Shown here piece after piece: positions 25,405-38,200 of a stretch of 60,000 bases of DNA. Origin of the DNA: Owenia fusiformis (lineage: Eukaryota; Annelida; Polychaeta; Sabellida; Oweniidae); NCBI GenBank assembly GCA_903813345.2, contig CAIIXF020000001.1, positions 35,621,366 to 35,681,365 of the forward strand. Direction: 5' to 3'. A program made the position numbers and the translations under genes. Numbering within the stretch: position 1 is the stretch's first letter; every line of letters starts with the position of its first letter. Below the pieces are notes generated by a model, which had not been told where the DNA came from, made no database searches, and was given only the letters and a program-made list of their open reading frames with translations.

Positions 25405-25483
25405 CTGCTATAGAATAATATATCTAAGAGAATTCTGTGTCAGCTTACTGAGTCTTTCTTCTGGTCCCAGGATTTAGTCATAC
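25405..25483 (-). other. Candidate 5'-untranslated exon of the PAQR gene
   Basis: On the minus strand a 79-nt segment is bounded by a strong acceptor (TTGTTATTTCCAG) and a strong donor (CAG|GTAAGA). It carries a 13-codon upstream ORF that starts two bases in and ends at TGA. The PAQR coding exon needs an upstream exon, and this is the best-looking exon on that strand in the 13.3 kb that follow. The link to PAQR is inferred from position and strand only. Confidence 0.45.
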
Positions 25484-25548
25484 CTGGAAATAACAAAGAA
25501 AAGCCTTTAACATTACATCATGCCCTTGTTATATTCAATACAGGAACA

Positions 25549-26177
25549 CAGTGGCGGATGGCAAATTTTAAGTCTGGAAAAGAATTTTGGGCCGCTAAAA
25601 CCAAAAATTGGACCTAAAAAAGGCCTAAAAAGGCCAAAGGATAGGTATCGATATGGTGAACTGAATTCAACAATGTTTTTCTCTTAAACCAATTATCAAA
25701 AACATTTTGTAAAAAACATGGTCCTTTATGTAATGTTGACTGATTGGCAACAATTTACTGCAAAAAGTATTTATATATATTTTTATAACTGTTTTTGTTA
25801 ACATTTTTTGTTTTTTTAGTGCAATTGTTTTTCGTTAAGATAAACCTTTTATTTCATTAACAAGATACTTTTTTAAAATCAACCAAACTATCCTTTGTAC
25901 AATTACAATATTGAGAGACCTAAACACGTTGTGTTTATGTCGTTTTGTTCCAATGAGGTTCGGATAGATGTTTCATTCAATTCCGAACATATGATACCAA
26001 GAAACAGTATAGAGAAGAGTATATATATATATATTTCAAATTATAATGTTACCATCTGAAAGATGACCATTAAATTGACGATGTGTAAAATTTTAACATG
26101 CCCTACAAAGTTTTGGGGCCCAAAAACTAAAAACATTTTCTGGGCCCACTGCCGCCCCCCCCCAAGATCCGCCACTG
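25549..26177. mobile_element. hAT-like element with CAGTGGCGGAT ends
   Basis: CAGTGGCGGAT at the left and ATCCGCCACTG at the right are inverted ends. The flanks GGAACA and GGAATA may be a decayed duplication. Its interior (25645-26100) is related to the palindromic element at 38526-39256. Confidence 0.7.
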
Positions 26178-28889
26178 GGAATATGTTCTATAAAGTATTA
26201 TAAGAGAAGCTCCTGTTTCCTGGTATTTCTATAGAATTTTATTTTATTCCTTGTTGATTCTACTCAATATGTTGAAACAATTTTCAAAAAATGATCAAGG
26301 TATTCTCAAAAGGTACAAATATAAAACAGTCTAATATGTAATAGGTTTGGGTAACTGCTGTAACTCCTAAACAGTTCATCAAAACTGATTTCAAACATGC
26401 AGCATCTATTGATTGTTTGATTAGGTAAGAGAAGTAAAATAATCCTGATATATAATACTAGGTTGATTGTTTAATAATACACAAGATATATATATATGGA
26501 AACAAACAAGGTACATGAGGTAGAACAAATTAGTCACCAAGTGGCCCCCCAAAAGGCTGTGATCTGTATTGCTTGTTCTCTCTAGCATGAGTACAAATTT
26601 GAAAAAAGAGATTTCTGGAATGGGGATGACAAGATTTATCAACAAGGCATAAATACGCAAAATGTCCCCACCTACCATTTGTAACATACGCTGAGCACCA
26701 ACTGACAAACACGGGACACAAAAAAGTTGGAGACTTATAATAATGCATCACCGCTTGTGGTGGCGACATAAAAACCTTTAAACAAGACGCACTGTGATAA
26801 ATATTTTAGAGCTAAATGACCACCATGTAATTTACCCAGGATGCCTAAAAAAATCAGATCTTGGTTCTTGCATCTGTAAAAAGCTCAAGTTAAATTATTA
26901 AGAGCCAGGTTAAGAGATTTTGATGGCAAGATTTATATGGCACCGTGTGATTAAAACAATATAACTTCTTGGTGAAATGATAATGAAGATTTCAATCAGT
27001 ATTCAGTGTACCATAGATATCCATAGCCTACCAAAAGACCAACAGATGAAGAAAAATTTAAAGGCCCCAATTTAAAGGAGAATTTTGATGAACCTATATT
27101 AAATATAGAACCTCAAATAATTCTATGCTCTACAGTACCAGGATTAGGTCTCGAAATTGGCATGGGGTGAGGGACTTTATTGAAAACCCTTACATTTGCA
27201 CTGAAAACATGGGATTACTTTTTGAGAACTTATTTTGTTTTTGGCAACTTGGAGCTTATTTTTCTGAACAGGCCTAAAAAGACCTCTTTTACTTACTATA
27301 AGTAAAGTTATATAATTATATATGTATCTGGAAAGTTATCATGAACCTCATTGCTCAAGTCTACAAGTCTAAAAGTTGGTAACTTGGAATAATCATAAAA
27401 TCAAATTACAAAAATGTAGCATGAAAAAAAACTAAATTGCCAAATCAAAATTGTAAAGTTCTCCTTAGAATGTACATGTACCTAGAGCTGATAGTGATAC
27501 ACAACTCGTAACTATGAAGTAGGCAGAATGATTACCTGGTTCATGCTTTTGTGAGTACAGCTGCACTGAACAGTCTACACAGACTACTCCCAATTTATAA
27601 CATAAATTTTCCCTTAGAGATGCAATGGTGTATAAATACTTTTCAACCAACTCCTTGGATAATTCCTGATTTATGATTTTAGCTTCAGAACTGGAATCAA
27701 TGTTGAATTATAGGCTGAGCAGTGCATTAAAGAGTGGTGTTAATGTTTAAATATAATGGAAAGCGGTTGCTATTTGTTTTGGTACAACTATTATGCACTT
27801 AGGATCAATATATCAACAAAACAGCAACTAAAAATAAACTATAAACATGTAGTTCTTCAAGATATCAATCTTTTGATCCTCAAAGGAATTAAATCTTATT
27901 TTAAACAAAGGTTTTATTCCTGTATTTACCCCAGGAGAATTATTAAACATTTACTGATCATCTGAAGGGTAGATTTATTTAGGGGGTCAATGTCCTAACA
28001 ATAGGGGTAAATTTTATTATCAAAATGTTATGCAATCTATGCTAGGAAGTTCAAGGTTCTAGATTAATCCAGTTACAGGTTATCTTTATTACCAACATGT
28101 TATGTCATTTATGCTAGCATTATGTCAAAATCAAAGAATAATACAATCTTTGCAAGGGTGACTTTCTGGATAATTCTTAAAATCTGAATCTCAGTTCAGA
28201 CTGAGATTTCTCTTGAACTAAAAGTACAGACAAAGCTAAATTTTGAGAAGCTTGGTACATGGTCAAATTAATGCAAATGGCATCTCAAAAATCACAGAAT
28301 AATAATTTTAAGCCATACAGAAGTGGACCAAAATGTATGCTACTCTTAAGATATGTAATAGATATGTAAACATGTCCAAATAGTGAATCTAAATTGAGCT
28401 CAATTTTTTCAATATTCATATTGTTTGAGTGGTTGTTAGTATTACAAGTGCTAAAATGGTCCTTTCTGAATCCTAACAAAATACCAAAGCAGACCTAATA
28501 ATAACACGTGAGGGTCGTGAGCTAAAATTTTATAAACTAGATTTTAGAGAGAAAAATCCAAAATGGAAACCTCCGGTGGAAACCATTAAATTTAGTCAGC
28601 ATGCCCAAAAACTAACCAGTTCTAAATTTCTTTCCCAAAATCTCAGAAAAATCAAAAATCTACTGTCTGACACCTGGCTAACATAACACAACACAGATGC
28701 CAATCTGAGGTGCAATGAAAATATACTCACATTCACATCATCTGCTCAAGGTGTTTCCTACATGTAAAAAGTCACATCTGTATCTTCAAATAAAATAGTC
28801 TAGAAATTGAAATAAAAAGTAAACAACCTTTCCTTCCTGGTTTAAAATAACTTTTGATCACAAAATACATCCTCATATTTGTCACTTAC
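26178..28889. other. Gene-free stretch, PAQR upstream
   Basis: No exon is recognised. A copy of the dispersed repeat with AACAAGGCATAAATACGCAAA and a terminal CACCGC...GTGGTGGCGACAT hairpin lies at about 26635-26775. An (AT)n run lies near 26487. Confidence 0.3.
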
Positions 28890-28970
28890 CAGTTAACACA
28901 GCAGAAGGTCAATGAAGAGCACTCTTGGCAGATCAATGCTAAAGAGTGGAATGACATTATATGACACCCT
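28890..28970 (-). other. Possible first exon (donor only)
   Basis: A good minus-strand donor (AACTG|GTAAGTGAC) lies at 28889-28890. No convincing acceptor lies upstream, so if real this would be a first exon, with its 5' limit unknown. It could belong to the PAQR transcript. The evidence is weak. Confidence 0.2.
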
Positions 28971-29228
28971 GAATCTATATCAGTTAGTCACATAAGCCTC
29001 TGACTATCACAATTGATTCTGAAATTGATCAGTCTTGATTTATTGATTATTTAGTAACACTTTTTATTAAATTTACTAATCCTGCCTTTCTCTACCACAT
29101 TAGAGTGTTGATGTATCCTGATGTTTTAATGTGAGTTGCTAGTAACTTTGAAATCCCCCTTTAAGAATAAATGTAATAAAAATGAATGTAACTAATACAT
29201 AGAAGTGTCATGATTTTCTAATGTCCTG

Positions 29229-30128
29229 GTGGATTTACATAAGGTTTCAAATATTCTTAAATTTACTATTTTCGCAGATGATACAAATATCTTATGTTCA
29301 AACAAAGACCTTCATGATCTATATAGAAATGTAAATCTAGAAATGGAAAAGACATTAGAATGGTTCAAATCAAATAAACTTTCTTTGAATATAGACAAGA
29401 CAAATTATATGCTATTTACAAGATCAAAGTTAAAGATTGATGAAAATCAAGATTTTAATATAAAAATAGGGGGTAATATTCTTGAAAGAGTAATGCATAC
29501 AAATTTTCTGGGAGTAACAATTGATTGTAAATTAAAATGGAATGAGCACATAAATAAGGTTATACATAAAATATCTAAAATTATTGGTATTCTGGGAAAG
29601 ATTAAATATAAATTGAATACAAAAACCATGATTACCATTTATAATTCACTTATATTATCACAATTGAACTATTGCAACATCATATGGGGTAATGCATGTA
29701 AAACCTTTTTAAATAAATTGCTTTTGTTACAAAAACGTGCAGTGAGAATAATCACAAATTCTGACTTTTTAGCACATAGCCCACCTCTTTTTAAACAACT
29801 CAATTTTCTAGATATTTTTGACATACATAAGCTTGAAGTTGCAAAATTTCTTTATCAATACACAACAAAACCCGATGGCTTTCCTTTTGACATATTTGAA
29901 AATTATTTTACTCCAAATTTGATATTTCATGAACATGAGACAAGATTCCAAAATTGCCTTCACATGAAAAAATTTAGAACAATTATAGGTCAAAACTCAA
30001 TAAAATATTCAGGTGCTCAGCTTTGGAATAATCTGCCAACTTCTTTGAAAACATTACCTTCCATTAACTGTTTTAAAAAGAATTTTAAAATTCATATGAC
30101 ATCAACCTATTCTGAACTGAATTACTGA
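29229..30128 (+). pseudogene. Reverse transcriptase 3' fragment
   Basis: The 299-codon open frame begins in RT at IFADDTNIL, goes through NKLSLNIDKTNYMLF and NFLGVTIDCKLKWNEHI, and ends with the C-terminal domain (LLLLQKRAVRIITNSDF, then AQLWNNLPTSLK). There are no internal stops, so the fragment is young. It is clearly diverged from the element at 46250 and is a different family of the same clade. It lacks the endonuclease and the first RT motifs and cannot be active. Confidence 0.85.
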
Positions 30129-30344
30129 CAAGCATATATGTAGATTTTATATATTGTTATCAATTTTATTCTCATTTAACTGAGTAAATATTTTTTAAAT
30201 TGTTCTTTTTTCTCATTTCCATTTGACTCAGGTTAATATTTAAATGTTTTCACGCTGATACACTTATTAAAAGTGTCTAGTGTTATTATGTATTTGATTT
30301 TAATTTTAGAGAATAAATATTTTTAATAAAAAAAAAAAAAAAAA
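29232..30344 (+). mobile_element. 5'-truncated non-LTR retrotransposon
   Basis: Only the 3' part of an element is present: the end of the RT domain, the C-terminal domain, a 3' UTR with AATAAA, and a clean run of 17 or so A at ~30327-30344. The 5' end breaks just before the DLHK that normally precedes the FADDT motif, which is typical of aborted target-primed reverse transcription. It inserted next to a dispersed repeat that resumes at 30345 (GGCTCTAAGGCATTAAC). Confidence 0.85.
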
Positions 30345-30475
30345 GGCTCTAAGGCATTAACATGCAAAATGTAACCATCATTTGTTACAGATGCCAATCG
30401 TCAACTGCCATAAAAAACAGAGACCATGTGACAATGTGTCACCACTTTTAGATGGTGATATAAAAAGTATCTCTT
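30345..30475. repeat. Compact copy of a ~125-bp dispersed repeat
   Basis: It starts GGCATTAACATGCAAAATG, passes CATTTGTTACAGATGCCAA and ends in the hairpin GTCACCACTTTTAGATGGTGAT. Other copies: ~7135, ~24000/25162 (split), ~26635 and 31745-33315 (expanded). Confidence 0.65.
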
Positions 30476-30582
30476 CCCCAGAGTGAAGATAGGATATTTG
30501 AGCTTACTTATTTATCTCTATATATTGAACTATGAACTGTTATCTCCTTTATCTTAATGGTTATCTATAATCTGTTTATATA

Positions 30583-30736
30583 CAGGGCACGCCTTAAGCG
30601 TCGGACAGCTGGTCATTATCTGGTTACTTTTGATACTGACCAGTTGATTTTTTCACTAGGTATAGGAAAATAACATTGCAACTGGTCAGTAATGCCTTTT
30701 TGACCAGCAGCTTTGGAATCCTTAGGGCATACACTG
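30583..30736. mobile_element. hAT MITE with perfect 8-bp target duplication
   Basis: The ends CAGGGCACGCCTTAAG and CCTTAGGGCATACACTG are inverted repeats, and TTTATATA flanks both sides (30575-30582 and 30737-30744). Length is 154 bp. Confidence 0.85.
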
Positions 30737-31744
30737 TTTATATAACAACTGATAGCTAAGTACACACCTATAATGAAAATCTAATACTTATAGTACTATA
30801 TTGGTAACCCTGTTATAAATCATAAATTCAATATTTGATTCTACTTATCTTAATTTGATGAAAGTCAAATTGCAAGGTGGTACATCACAAACCACCCTGT
30901 GTATCTATACCTTGTAATATATTTACTGTAATGATTTACCTTACATGGCCATATATAGGTAGCAATTTGGATTTCTACAGAGATTTTTAAAAATATTATG
31001 ATCCAACATTTCCAATCTATGGCATTTTTTAAATCTTTATTTATATTTTAGGTTTGATGTTTCATATTTTCTCATTCGATTTTTCACTTTTCAATTCAAA
31101 CTTGCAAAGTTTTTGTTTAATTTTGTAATGTTTATCTAAAAAATTTATCTTCAATATTTGATATTTCAAATGACCAATTGCATGCTTCATCAATGCTTGA
31201 TTCAAAAGATATAGCAATGTTACAAATCAAAAGTAATTTAGAAAAGCAAAAACAAAACCTCAGAAACCAGGTGTGTTCTCAGGACTATAGTTCTAGCACG
31301 GCGGGATATGTCTGTATGATTTGTCTCGAAGGCCAATAATTTTGAACTGGCTGCACAATCCATACTATTTCTTTTGGTGTCTCATCTTGAGAAATACTTA
31401 TTGAGCCTTTTATATAACTACAAAATGCTCCGGCCAGCATCCATAGATACTGGCCAGATTCTTTTGAAGTAATTTGGACAGACACCTTCCTGCTGATAAA
31501 ATATCACTCTTTTGGCCTCTAAGGGGCGGGGTCAAAATATCGATGTTCATATGGAGACAAAAGTACTTTCGCGAGGGGGGAGGGGGTTTTTGAGCACTTT
31601 CATTGACCAAAAAAACATCGATAATTCGGATCTGATATACAAAAAATAATTGGACTTACCCACTTTTTCTGGCGCTATGTTCTGATAAAAAGGCTTGTTT
31701 TCAATAGTCCGTGAGCTATTTTGTGTGATAGGTCCAAAATATCG

Positions 31745-33315
31745 GTAGACAAGGCATTAACATGACAAAATGTCACCACCTAGTTGCTCACAATATTATG
31801 AGTTCAAACTTAAGTCAGATTTGAATTTCTGAGAACTTGTAAAGTCAAATTTGAACTTCTGAAAAGATGTAGATGATTTTGAAAAAAAAATTTGGTCAAT
31901 TTGAAGCAAGTTGAAAACAGACCTTTTTGACCTTTTTTGACCTTGAGAAGGTCATTAAAGGTCAAATGTCAAATCTTAAGTCAAATCTAAAGTCATATTT
32001 GAATTTCTGAGAACATGTAGATGCTTTTGAAAAAAATTTAGTCAATTTGAAGCAAGATGAAAAAATACCTTTTTGACCCTTTTTGACATTGAGAAGGTCA
32101 TTGAAGGTCAAATGTCAAATCTAAAGTCAGATTTGAATTTCTGAGAACATGTAGATGATTTTGAAAAAAAAATTTAGTCAATTTGAAGCAAGTTGAAAAA
32201 AGACCTTTTTGACCTTTTTTGACTTTGAGAAGGTCATTGAAGGTCAAATGTCAAATCTTAAGTCAAATGTAAAGTCAGATTTGAATTTCTGAGAACACGT
32301 AGATGATTTTGAAAATTTTTTTTAGTCAATTTGAAGCAAGTTGAAAACAGACCTTTTTTGACCTTGAGAAGGTCATTGAAGGTCAAATGTCAAATCTTAA
32401 GTCAGATTTGAATTTCTGAGAACATGTAGATGATTTTGAAAAAAAAAATTAGTCAATTTGAAGCAAGTTGAAAAAATACCTTTTTGACCTTTTTTGACCT
32501 TGAGAAGGTCATTGAAGGTCAAATGTCAAATCTAAAGTCAGATTTGAATTTCTGAGAACATGTAGATGATTTTGAAAAAAAAATTTAGTCAATTTGAAGC
32601 AAGTTGAAAAAAGACCTTTTTGACCTTTTTTGACTTTGAGAAGGTCATTGAAGGTCAAATGTCAAATTTTAAGTCAAATCTAAAGTCATATTTGAATTTC
32701 TGAGAACACATAGATGATTTTGAAAATTTTTTTTAGTCAATTTGAAGCAAGTTGAAAACAGACCTTTTTGACCTTTTTTGACCTTGAGAAGGTCATTGAA
32801 GGTCAAATCTTAAGTCAAATCTTAAGTCAGATTTGAATTTCTGAGAACACGTAGATGATTTTGAAAAAAAAATTTAGTCAATTTGAAGCAAGTTGAAAAT
32901 AGACCTTTTTGACCTTTTTTGACCTTGAGAAGGTCATTGAAGGTCAAATGTCAAATCTAAAGTCAGATTTGAAGGTCAAATGTCAAATCTAAAGTCAGAT
33001 TTGAATTTCTGAGAACATGTAAATGATTTTGAAAAAAATTTAGTCAATGTGAAGCAAGTTGAAAAAAGACCTTTTTGACCTTGAGAAGGTCATTGAAGGT
33101 CAAATGTCAAATCTAAAGTCAGATTTGAACTTCTGAGAACATGTAGATGATTTAGAAAAAAATTGAAGTCAGTCTAAACAGTATTTGTTAAGTTATAGGA
33201 AGTTGTAAGAAATTGTTACAGACGCCGGACGCCAACCGCCGGACGCCAACCGCCGGACGCCAACCGCCGTCGCAAAAAAACGGAGACCATAACAATATGT
33301 CACCACTTTTGGTGG
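31745..33315. mobile_element. Expanded copy of the GGCATTAACATG repeat
   Basis: The start (AAGGCATTAACATGACAAAA) and end (GTTACAGACGCC, then the hairpin GTCACCACTTTTGGTGGTGAC near 33299-33321) match the 125-bp family, but ~1.4 kb of tandem repeats lie between them. Three GCCGGACGCCAACC units lie at 33223-33268. Confidence 0.6.
31795..33185. repeat. ~140-bp satellite array with nuclear-receptor-like half-sites
   Basis: About ten units of 126-168 bp share GATTTGAATTTCTGAGAACA, GTCAATTTGAAGCAAGTTGA and GAGAAGGTCATTGAAGGTCA. Most carry AGGTCA-TTGA-AGGTCA (for example 32095-32110) and TGACCT copies on the other arm. Confidence 0.85.
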
Positions 33316-33709
33316 TGACATAATAAAGACGATAATTCGATCATTTTTCAAATAAATTCCGTACTTTTCCCTCCTCCTTTTGAAGAGTTCAATGCAGTTA
33401 AATTGCGAACGTGTGTTAATTCACCGTAATAATAACCCGGCAAATAGGATACGATTATGGTTCCAAATCATTTGACAGTCACTGAAAATCAATGTTTTTT
33501 TGAAGTGACCTAAGCTTTCGTCTAGAGGGGGGGTGGGGGGGTTGTTGTCCAAACGAAATTACTTTCGTCTCCATATGAACATTGATATTTTGAACCCGCC
33601 CCTAATAAACACAGGATTGATTGTATATTGTTCATTAAGCATAAGCAAGGAATAACAAGATGTTTCAAATGAGGTGATTGTCTCATATATTTCTGAAATT
33701 GCTGCACAA

Positions 33710-33940
33710 CAGGAGTGTAGCCAGCTTACAGTCAGGGGAATTCAATTGTGCCATAAGCGAGCCCAAAATTTTTTTAAGATTTATTTTGAATTTTACTTCC
33801 TGTAACTTCTTTCAAAAGTAGAAGCTTCAAATAAAAAATATTTTAAAGCTCTTTTCTTTTTTATTTGATGGTTCTATTTTTACAAGTTGTCGGATGGTGT
33901 GTTCGCACCCATCATACCTCCCTGGCTATGCCTAAGGCTG
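33710..33940. mobile_element. hAT-like MITE with 5-bp duplication
   Basis: It starts CAGGAGTGTAGCCAG, ends CTGGCTATGCCTAAGGCTG, and is flanked by CACAA at 33705-33709 and 33941-33945. Its ends resemble those of the element at 24034. Confidence 0.65.
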
Positions 33941-34658
33941 CACAATCATCATTTTAAAATTTTACTTCCGTATTATGTAAATTGGCTATATAGGGCAACC
34001 TGTGAGAGACAGTGTGACCTACTCTCCGTGGTCCATTTTTAAAGGATAAAAACCAGGGGTCACGCGATTGCTCATTATTGCTCAAGCAATTTGCCATGAT
34101 ACAAGCGTACTTATATTCAACCTGAATTTTGAAAATTAATTGTATCATTTCCTGAATTTAAATTAAAAAAAACACTCACCATACCTTAAAATTATCAAAC
34201 CATACCTGTTTCAACATTTTCTTCCACACTATCTGGCCATTTCAAGTGGAATCTCTGTCATTCTATTATTCATTTATTCATTCATTCATTAATCGACTAT
34301 TATACAGAGTAGAATCTGAACTTTTAAACTCTAATACCATTGAATTGATACCCCGAAAATTGATCTACAAACATTAATGGGATTAAATACAGACATAAAA
34401 CATTCAGTCAATAACAAGATAAAGTGATAAATCTGCATCAAGTGTTCAGTTGACAACATTACATGCAGTGTCTACTGTCTAGGATAAAGAAGAAGAAGAA
34501 GTCATTTTAGTATTAGGAAATAATTATGCTATAAACGTCATCAGAATGGCTGTTCTCTCATTAGCGTTAGACTAATATTTAGATGAATACTGAAAGAGAG
34601 AACACTTTTGATTTTTTGACTTTCATCTTTTTATGAAAATTTTCATGAACTTCATTTT

Positions 34659-35213
34659 GGGGAAATGGTCCTAATTATCGCCCGATTGTCAAATAGATTA
34701 AATATGCACCATACATCTTTTAAACCAGTGTTAATAACACCAGCTCAATACCAGTACTCCTTATCTTCAAGATTTATTAATATCTTTAGAAATATCTCTT
34801 CATTTTTTAAAAAAGATTTACTTCTGCTGTAGTCATAAATGTGATTGCCCAGGAAGTGAAATTCATCTGACAAAGTTTGACCCCTCCAAATAAAGTAAAA
34901 TAAGTAAGTGAATATAGCATTTGTATTCATCTATTATTAACAGGAAAATGTATCCAGTATCATAAAATAATACTCGAAACACAACCGTGCGATAATTAGG
35001 ACGACTGGGCGATAATTAGGACCACCACACATGCGAGTCTAAGGGGTCTAATAGTGCTAACGTTCAGAGATTGAGAAATGTCAAGCAAGACTTAAATTTT
35101 AGAAGAAATGTTGATCTTTCGTTTCATACCCTCAAAGTAAGTTGAAGTTATCTTTTTTAAAACCATCAGTATAGTTTTCCAGAGTACCTGTGCGATGATA
35201 AGACCATTTCCCC
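34659..35213. mobile_element. Inverted-repeat element (GGGGAAATGGTCCTAATTAT)
   Basis: The left end is mirrored at 35191-35213. GCGATAATTAGGAC occurs twice more inside (34990-35022). No ORF of note and no clear target duplication. Confidence 0.55.
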
Positions 35214-38200
35214 TTCCATATTTCTACTGCTCGTATCATATTGTGAGGTAAATATCATTGCTCATATCAACATTCAAAGAAGTACATTGTGGGACCACTA
35301 ATAAAAAACCTGGATGTGGTTGGATATTTTGAACCTCAGAAGCATGCACTGTACCACCGTACTAAAAGTAGACGAGTACCGCAACCTCGGGAGAAGAAGA
35401 ATCGGTATCTATGCTAGCATCTATGGCAAGTGAGTTTGGTTTCACCACGGGCGCCTAATATACGTTCTTCGAAACGAGATAGATATCAATTACCAAAATT
35501 TGGATTCTTCTTTCGAATTACTCGAGTCTCTAGCCAATACTTGGCTAGAGGTGATTTCATCTGGAATACTGTGAACTCCATTTGAAAAAAGCTGGCCGCC
35601 GTGTCATAAATTTATTGAATATTTTAAAAATCACCAGATAAATAAATCATAAATTAAATCTGAACCGACTCAGCTCCTTGATGAGATATGACATGATTTC
35701 GTCAGGATTTCGTCTAAAATTAAAACAAAATGGTTCCAAGAAAAATGGCGATATTCAAACGAAATGTCGATAACGTCTGACATTAGTAACTGGCTGTAAA
35801 TTCTAAGTTAGCGATCCAGAAGATGAGAACTAATACACTGATCAATTCATGTGTGGTTTGGAATTTTTGGTGAGGTAATAAGACCAAAACTCGCAATTCA
35901 AATTGTGATGTGGAAGAATGGCGGACATATGATTTCAAATTTTATGATTACAACATGACCAATTGTTCATGCAGGAAATTATCTTTCCAGGAAGGCCACG
36001 ATACAGTGGCTTTAGAAGAAGGTAACTTTCGAACATTCTCTTCGTCTGTGTTAAAGTGTGTTTCCATGTTTCATTGACTGAAAATTTTTAGATCAAAATA
36101 TTATTTCTATAACTTACTTTAGGTCGTCCCACTTATTACACCTTCCATGCACTTATACTGTATATACATCTATGTGTAATCGAATCGCTACGTCAAATTC
36201 AGAGTTGAATTTTGCATATTTTGCACAGAAACGCTGAATGAATCTATAAAACTGTCTTTCTCCTCCACACCTTGTTTGTCTTGAATGGCCAACTATTAGT
36301 TGCGAAACGAAATCACTAAAAATATTTCTGCAAGTAGCAGTGACATCTTTCAATAATGTTACGACCTATTATCTTCAAATGCCGCTAGCCGCTATGGATT
36401 CATAGTACCACCAATGATACTACAATATCAGAATTCAGAAGATCCCTAATGTACAGCAAAATGTGTGTACAGTAAACACCTATGGTACCACAAAAATGTG
36501 TTCACTATAGGTAGGTGTTCACTACAGAGAGGTATTTTTATACAGAACTCAGTGGAGTATGTCCTGACATATTTACTAGGCACAGGTGTTCACGAGAGAG
36601 GGCTGTTCACTAAGATACATGTAGGTTTTACTGTTGTATAATCCATATCTTGGACATCCGTTTGGGGCTTTCTTTTTTAGCACTTTTAGCACCAACTCTC
36701 GCCTCACAGAACATGAATGCTGCTAGGCTACATGTAGATTAGTGGGCCATTAGTCTCTTTTTTTACTTTGGTATCAGATATAAGCACCACAGGCCCGTAG
36801 CCAGGGGGGGGGGGGTCGATGGGATGGGATGCAATGAGATGCAAACGCCCAGCCCTTGCCAAAAAATGTTTCTTCATGCAGTTTTTCACCATTCTGAGGA
36901 CTTTTTAAGTGATTTTGGCCATTTTTGGACCAAAATTGTCCCAAGTGAACCCCCCTGGAATTCTTCAAAAAGTGATCCCCCTCTTGGCAAATCCTGGCTG
37001 AGCACCAGCTTTTAATCCTTTCCAAAAGGTCAAACATTTTAGGTAAAGTTATATTTTTCAAAATTAGTTTGTTCTTTCATTTCTTCAATCTATATACAAT
37101 GATAATAATGTATTTTAGTTTTAGTTATTTTAGAACTATTAATTTATTGGGGCTGTTTCTGCTGTAGAGCCTTTTTAACAAAGACTGAAGAGACAGACAC
37201 CCTCAGATGGGACAAACTGTAAAAAGGTACAGAGTATGTACTTTGAAATCTAAGTTAAAATAACCACCACTCAATCACACTACCCTACCACGTGACCACA
37301 TTTAAAAATGATACAGGGTACGGTTAAGTTGCAAATGGAGCGGGTATTCTCTATCTTTGTCCATTGGGCTTTTCTGGTAATAATACGTTGCAAACTGCTC
37401 GATGAATCTATACAATGTATAGTAGAACACTTAGAATATGTGTAAAATCTAGTAAACATTCAGAACTATGGAAATAAACAAACGTCCTCCATTTGCAACT
37501 TCCCTGTAGCCTGTACTTCTTTTAAAGGAATACAGGATACAGTATGGGGGTATAGTAGTGTGTCAATGTTCAATGCTTTTCTTTAGTGAAATACATCTCC
37601 ACCCATACCCTTTTGTATAAAATGACACATTGATTGATTTTATAAAGATACCTATGGGGATAGCCATTTTTATTTATCTAAGGTTCATTATTTAGTTGAA
37701 ATTGAATGAAGTGTTGAGAGAAGTTTAAAAAATTATCACAATTTTTCAGTATCTTTTGAATTTCCTGAGGCACCTTCAATATGAGTATAAAATATCCCTA
37801 CTTTGAGGAGATCAGTAAATTATTGCGAAATCCCACATTAGGCACCATTTTGAAATTTCTGAGGCTCAATCAGAAAAACCATACAATATTCACAATCTAG
37901 ATTGCCTTTCGTTTCAATATGATAAAGCTATACTTCAGAGAGATCTAAAAATTAATGAAGATTTCTGTTTTCCCAACCCCCATACATGGCCTGTGGGGTC
38001 AGGGTGAAAAACACAGAATCAATATCCCTTTAGATGCAACTTCAAGTCCTATAATCCGTACATATATCTATTTCACTCAAACACATTTGAGTAATTTATT
38101 AAACTGAACATGAATCACATGCTTCAATCACGACTAGATGTTTTTATTCTATGATTACATGGAATACAACGTATATTGCATAGTTTAGTATCAAAATATA

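Larger units (their letters stand above)
31521..33604. repeat. Inverted repeat pair enclosing the 31.8-33.2 kb array
   Basis: About 50 bp at 31521-31570 (including ATATGGAGACAAAAGTACTT) return inverted at 33555-33604, with a G-rich run just inside each. The two may be the ends of one larger element. Confidence 0.6.

Noticed and set aside
31285-31610. Two short minus-strand ORFs
   Set aside because: They overlap inverted repeat sequence that recurs at 33555-33604, in non-coding context.
31795-33185. CRISPR-like regular repeats
   Set aside because: The units are contiguous ~140-bp satellite copies with no unique spacers, in a eukaryotic genome.
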